Positions 13,668 to 16,109 of a DNA stretch of 16,109 nucleotides are shown here, piece after piece. The stretch comes from WRIS01 sp964345475. GTDB taxonomy: Bacteria; Actinomycetota; Coriobacteriia; Coriobacteriales; Eggerthellaceae. The stretch is taken from the NCBI GenBank assembly GCA_964345475.1, contig CAYFQW010000020.1, positions 1 through 16,109 of the forward strand, read 5' to 3'. The number at the start of each line of letters is the position of its first letter. Within the stretch, counting starts at the first letter, position 1. The position numbers and the translations under genes were made by a program. Below the pieces are notes generated by a model, which was not told the DNA's origin, did no database searches, and worked only from the letters and a program-made list of their open reading frames with translations.

Positions 13668-15805
13668 TACGCCCTCCTTTGTTTTTTGATGTTTCCAAGA
13701 CAGGTCATGTAATTGGCTTGGCTTGAAATAGGATCGAGATCCTCATCGATTCCTAATACATTGTAGTTGGAATCGACCCATCCTCCTGGAACGTAGAGCA
13801 CGTCCTTTGCGATTATGGGAGTAACTTCAGCCTTGATCTCGATTGTCCCACGGGGAGAAGATATGACAGTCCAGTCATTGTCTTCGATGTCAAGGGAGCG
13901 TGCTGTTTCAGGGTGGATCATCACCCGGCCTTCAGGACGCAGCTCGCGTAGCCAAGGGATCGTGTGACGCTGTTCGTGTACGTACATCGGGCCAGTTCGG
14001 CCAGTAAATATGATAAAGGGAAATTCTTCGACGAGTTCAGGCTTATTGCGACGCGATTCGGAGCCATCCTCCCAGTTAGGAAGGGGGTCGAAATCTAACT
14101 CAGCCAATTTGTCGCAGTATATCTGGGCCTTGCCATCAACTGTATTGAATCCGTGCTTCTCATACTTGCGATACGCAATGTCGCCAAATGGTATACCGTG
14201 TGGATTTGCGAGAAGGTCGTCGTAGCTTATGTTTGAGGGCTTGAGATCCTCATTAATATACCAGGTGACATCCAGGGTAGGGAACTCTTCCGTATAACCT
14301 AAGGCTTGGCCAAGCATGATGACTATTTCAGTGTCGGGGCGTGCCTCGCCTACCTGTACCGTCTTTTGTCTCAGCGTTACTTTTGGGAACCTCAAGTCGG
14401 ACTTGAACCACTCGGGCTCTGTACGCTCGAGATATGTGCCAACAGGCAGTACCAAGTCGGCAAACTGCGCCGTTTCCGTCAAGTAAGGGTCAAGCACCGC
14501 AATATAATCGACGTTCTCAAGGGCAGCTTGCACAACATCGGGCTGTGGCATAGTTACCATCGGGTTGGCACCTTGGATGATCGATACCCTCGTTTTGCCC
14601 TCATGCATCAGACGTAGCACATCAGGTGTTGAGAGAAGGCCCTGCCCGCTAAAGAGAAGGGGGTAGCGCGATTCCTCTGGATTGTAGGGAGGCACAGCGA
14701 AAAGGCCTGCAGGCTTGTCGGGCTTATAGCCTGGCACCATGCGGTCAATAAAGGTAAAGTCTGGATTGCGCGGGGGAGCGGGAGGAATGAGGTTGTCGCA
14801 ACCCTCGCCTGCGTCCAAGTGCCCTGTAATCATACGCAATATCGCGATTGAACGAGTAGTCTGCGTAACGTTGATGTGCCCTTCTAGCCCGTGGCCAGGA
14901 AAAATCTGAGCGTGCTCCGTTGTTGCATACTCAACTGCGAGATCGCGAATTACTTTTGCTGGAACGCCGCAGATGGATTCTGCCCATTCGGGCGTATAGG
15001 CGATTCCCAGCTTATTATCCCCTTTGATATGAGCGCTCAGGCGCACCAAACCAGGGTCATTGCTATACGCGTTAACAAAGTCGCGGTCCCACAGACCTTT
15101 GTCAACGATGACATAGATCATTCCGAGGGCCAAAGCGAGGTCAGTTGCAGGCTCGACGCGGATGTATTGGTCGGCATTTGCCCCAAGGTGAAACTGGAGG
15201 GGATCGATGCAAACCAGCTTTGCACCCCGATCGCGCGCATCATATATCTTACGTAGCGACGGTGCGTAAGAGAAGGCGGGCTGCTTGCCCCAAAAAATCA
15301 TGAGGTCAACCTTATCGTAGCCGTGTGGGTGCGCCATGCCTCCATACGAAATCGCTTCGGCAACAGCACGCGGTACGAAGCATTCCGAGGCGCCGCATCC
15401 TGGCTCAGTGCCTATGCAGTGGCACAGACGTTGGAGCATTCCGTACGTAAAGCCCCATCCGCAAGCCTGGCCTCTGAAAAAAGAAACTGAAGTCGGGCCA
15501 TACTGTTCAGACGCTTCAGTTATTTTAGTTGCTAACTCAGAAATAGCTTCATCCCAGGAAACACGTTCAAACGAGCCACTTCCGCGTGCTCCACTCCGGC
15601 GCATCGGATACAGCAACCGCCGAGGGTCGTGGGCAATTTGAGGCCCAGCCTGCCCCTTGGAACAAAGGGCGCCGCTCGTACGTGGTTCACCAGGAACGCC
15701 ATAGGTTCGAAGTACTTTGTTGTCTTGGACGTCAACCAGTATGGGGCACATATTGTGGCAACCCCCACAGGTAGACTTGACAGTCTCCACCGTACTTGTT
15801 TGCAT
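13667..15805 (-). CDS. Molybdopterin (bis-MGD) oxidoreductase catalytic subunit, no Tat signal
   Basis: A 712-residue DMSO-reductase-superfamily enzyme. N-terminal CGGCHNMC with a later CSKG supplies the [4Fe-4S] ligands C13, C16, C20 and C48. YPMRRSGARGSGSFERVSWDEAI is the usual next segment. C142 in GASECFVPRAV is the likely Mo/W ligand (Cys type, unlike the Ser of DmsA). Cofactor-binding blocks include GKQPAFS, IDPLQFHLGANAD, IQGANPMV, DLVLPVGTYLER and the C-terminal HPETA...GWVDSNYNVL. The length and end resemble the acetylene hydratase/uncharacterised oxidoreductase branch, but His17 replaces the Asp essential in acetylene hydratase and redox subunits are present. The substrate is unknown. 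There is no twin-arginine signal, so it faces the cytoplasm. I chose the ATG at 15805 (GGGGGA 8 nt upstream) over the TTG at 15811. Confidence 0.9.
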   Translation of the reverse strand: MQTSTVETVKSTCGGCHNMCPILVDVQDNKVLRTYGVPGEPRTSGALCSKGQAGPQIAHDPRRLLYPMRRSGARGSGSFERVSWDEAISELATKITEASEQYGPTSVSFFRGQACGWGFTYGMLQRLCHCIGTEPGCGASECFVPRAVAEAISYGGMAHPHGYDKVDLMIFWGKQPAFSYAPSLRKIYDARDRGAKLVCIDPLQFHLGANADQYIRVEPATDLALALGMIYVIVDKGLWDRDFVNAYSNDPGLVRLSAHIKGDNKLGIAYTPEWAESICGVPAKVIRDLAVEYATTEHAQIFPGHGLEGHINVTQTTRSIAILRMITGHLDAGEGCDNLIPPAPPRNPDFTFIDRMVPGYKPDKPAGLFAVPPYNPEESRYPLLFSGQGLLSTPDVLRLMHEGKTRVSIIQGANPMVTMPQPDVVQAALENVDYIAVLDPYLTETAQFADLVLPVGTYLERTEPEWFKSDLRFPKVTLRQKTVQVGEARPDTEIVIMLGQALGYTEEFPTLDVTWYINEDLKPSNISYDDLLANPHGIPFGDIAYRKYEKHGFNTVDGKAQIYCDKLAELDFDPLPNWEDGSESRRNKPELVEEFPFIIFTGRTGPMYVHEQRHTIPWLRELRPEGRVMIHPETARSLDIEDNDWTVISSPRGTIEIKAEVTPIIAKDVLYVPGGWVDSNYNVLGIDEDLDPISSQANYMTCLGNIKKQRRA

Positions 15806-16109
15806 GATCAAGATCCCCCGCTTTCAAATCCCGATGTACAAAACAAAAGATTATTCGATTCTTCCCTTTTGTTTTTATGAAGGGAACAATGTATCATTTC
15901 TCACTAGGCGGGTAAAGAGGGGGCTTGTGCGAGAAGCTGCGTCCCTGGCGGCCCTCATACAGGAAGGCTTCAACGATCCTTCCAGTGGCGATTGGCCGAA
16001 CTGGACTTTACGTGCTTAGGTTAAGAGGGGCCATACAACTATCCAGTACATAATAAGGAAAAATATCGTGTGGCAAAGAACGAATATCAATATCTCCTTC
16101 TTCTTTCCT
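15806..16109. other. Upstream region of the molybdoenzyme operon, no assignable gene
   Basis: Besides the TTCCCTT/AAGGGAA repeat, a second inverted repeat, GGAAGG (15962-15967)/CCTTCC (15978-15983), lies in a GC-rich block at about 15905-16015 that is open in at least one frame on each strand. At the right edge there are two weak possibilities. A minus-strand frame is open from the edge to a TAA at 16008-16010 (34 codons), which would be the end of an upstream gene. Alternatively a plus-strand start lies at GTG 16068 or 16070, after AAGGA. Neither is strong enough to call. Confidence 0.4.
15862..15886. promoter_or_regulatory. Inverted repeat upstream of the molybdoenzyme operon
   Basis: TTCCCTT (15862-15868) and AAGGGAA (15880-15886) are exact complements with an 11-bp spacer. 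They lie 57-81 bp before the catalytic-subunit start codon, a natural place for an operator. An AT-rich stretch with AATAAT on the minus strand lies between it and the gene. The binding protein is unknown. Confidence 0.4.

Noticed and set aside
13667..15805. Acetylene hydratase
   Set aside because: Length and C-terminus are similar, but the essential Asp after the second cluster cysteine is His here and the gene sits with electron-transfer and anchor subunits, which acetylene hydratase lacks.
15717..16019. Plus-strand open frame of about 100 codons
   Set aside because: The first third is opposite the molybdoenzyme coding sequence, with no ribosome site or recognisable product; the tail is noted only as part of a GC-rich block.

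Overview
The window looks like chromosome from an anaerobic, probably gut-associated Actinomycetota of the Coriobacteriia/Eggerthellaceae type. The grounds are a three-subunit molybdopterin oxidoreductase with DmsB- and DmsC-like partners, a PucR-type regulator, an actinobacterial-style MMPL exporter pair, a Desulfovibrio-type FMN-binding protein and a sortase-anchored surface protein. The assignment is inferred from gene content and style only. Base composition by eye is moderate (about 45-50% GC), with one clearly GC-richer gene near the left end. No tRNA, rRNA, CRISPR array, integrase or insertion sequence was seen.

Layout. (1) 1-560: 3' part of a surface protein with repeated pilin-like domains and a C-terminal sorting signal, closed by a strong hairpin terminator. 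(2) 671-1048 (-): a small FMN-binding split-barrel protein, with a tandem 13-bp repeat upstream of its promoter. (3) 1326-5413 (-): an RND/MMPL membrane transporter and a co-translated membrane-anchored extracellular protein with xxxLxxG heptads. A divergent TetR/AcrR regulator (5631-6206) shares the control region, which holds two facing extended -10 promoters and an imperfect palindrome between them. (4) 6497-8097 (+): a PucR/CdaR-type regulator split into two frames at a run of six G. (5) 8339-9907 (+): an orphan L-fucose/L-arabinose isomerase-superfamily protein, unusually rich in cysteine. A 16-bp palindrome-containing motif upstream is shared almost exactly with the regulator's upstream region, so the two are probably linked. 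(6) 10010-12136 (+): a tight cluster of SufE-like protein, an ACP-like protein of unusual build, and a SufS-type class II cysteine desulfurase. (7) 12146-15805 (-): an operon of catalytic molybdopterin subunit, 4x[4Fe-4S] electron-transfer subunit and 8-TM DmsC-like anchor, convergent with group 6. (8) 15806-16109: a non-coding or unresolved stretch with inverted repeats.

How the parts may work together. MMPL, its partner and TetR form a standard self-regulated export unit. The split regulator probably controls the isomerase-like gene. The SufE/ACP-like/SufS cluster mobilises cysteine sulfur. Its position tail-to-tail with a molybdenum/iron-sulfur enzyme makes a role in cofactor supply conceivable but unproven. 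The best candidates for something undescribed are the ACP-like protein wedged between SufE and SufS, the orphan cysteine-rich isomerase-like protein, and the regulator with its cysteine-rich insert, G-run frameshift and TGCA-palindrome sites.
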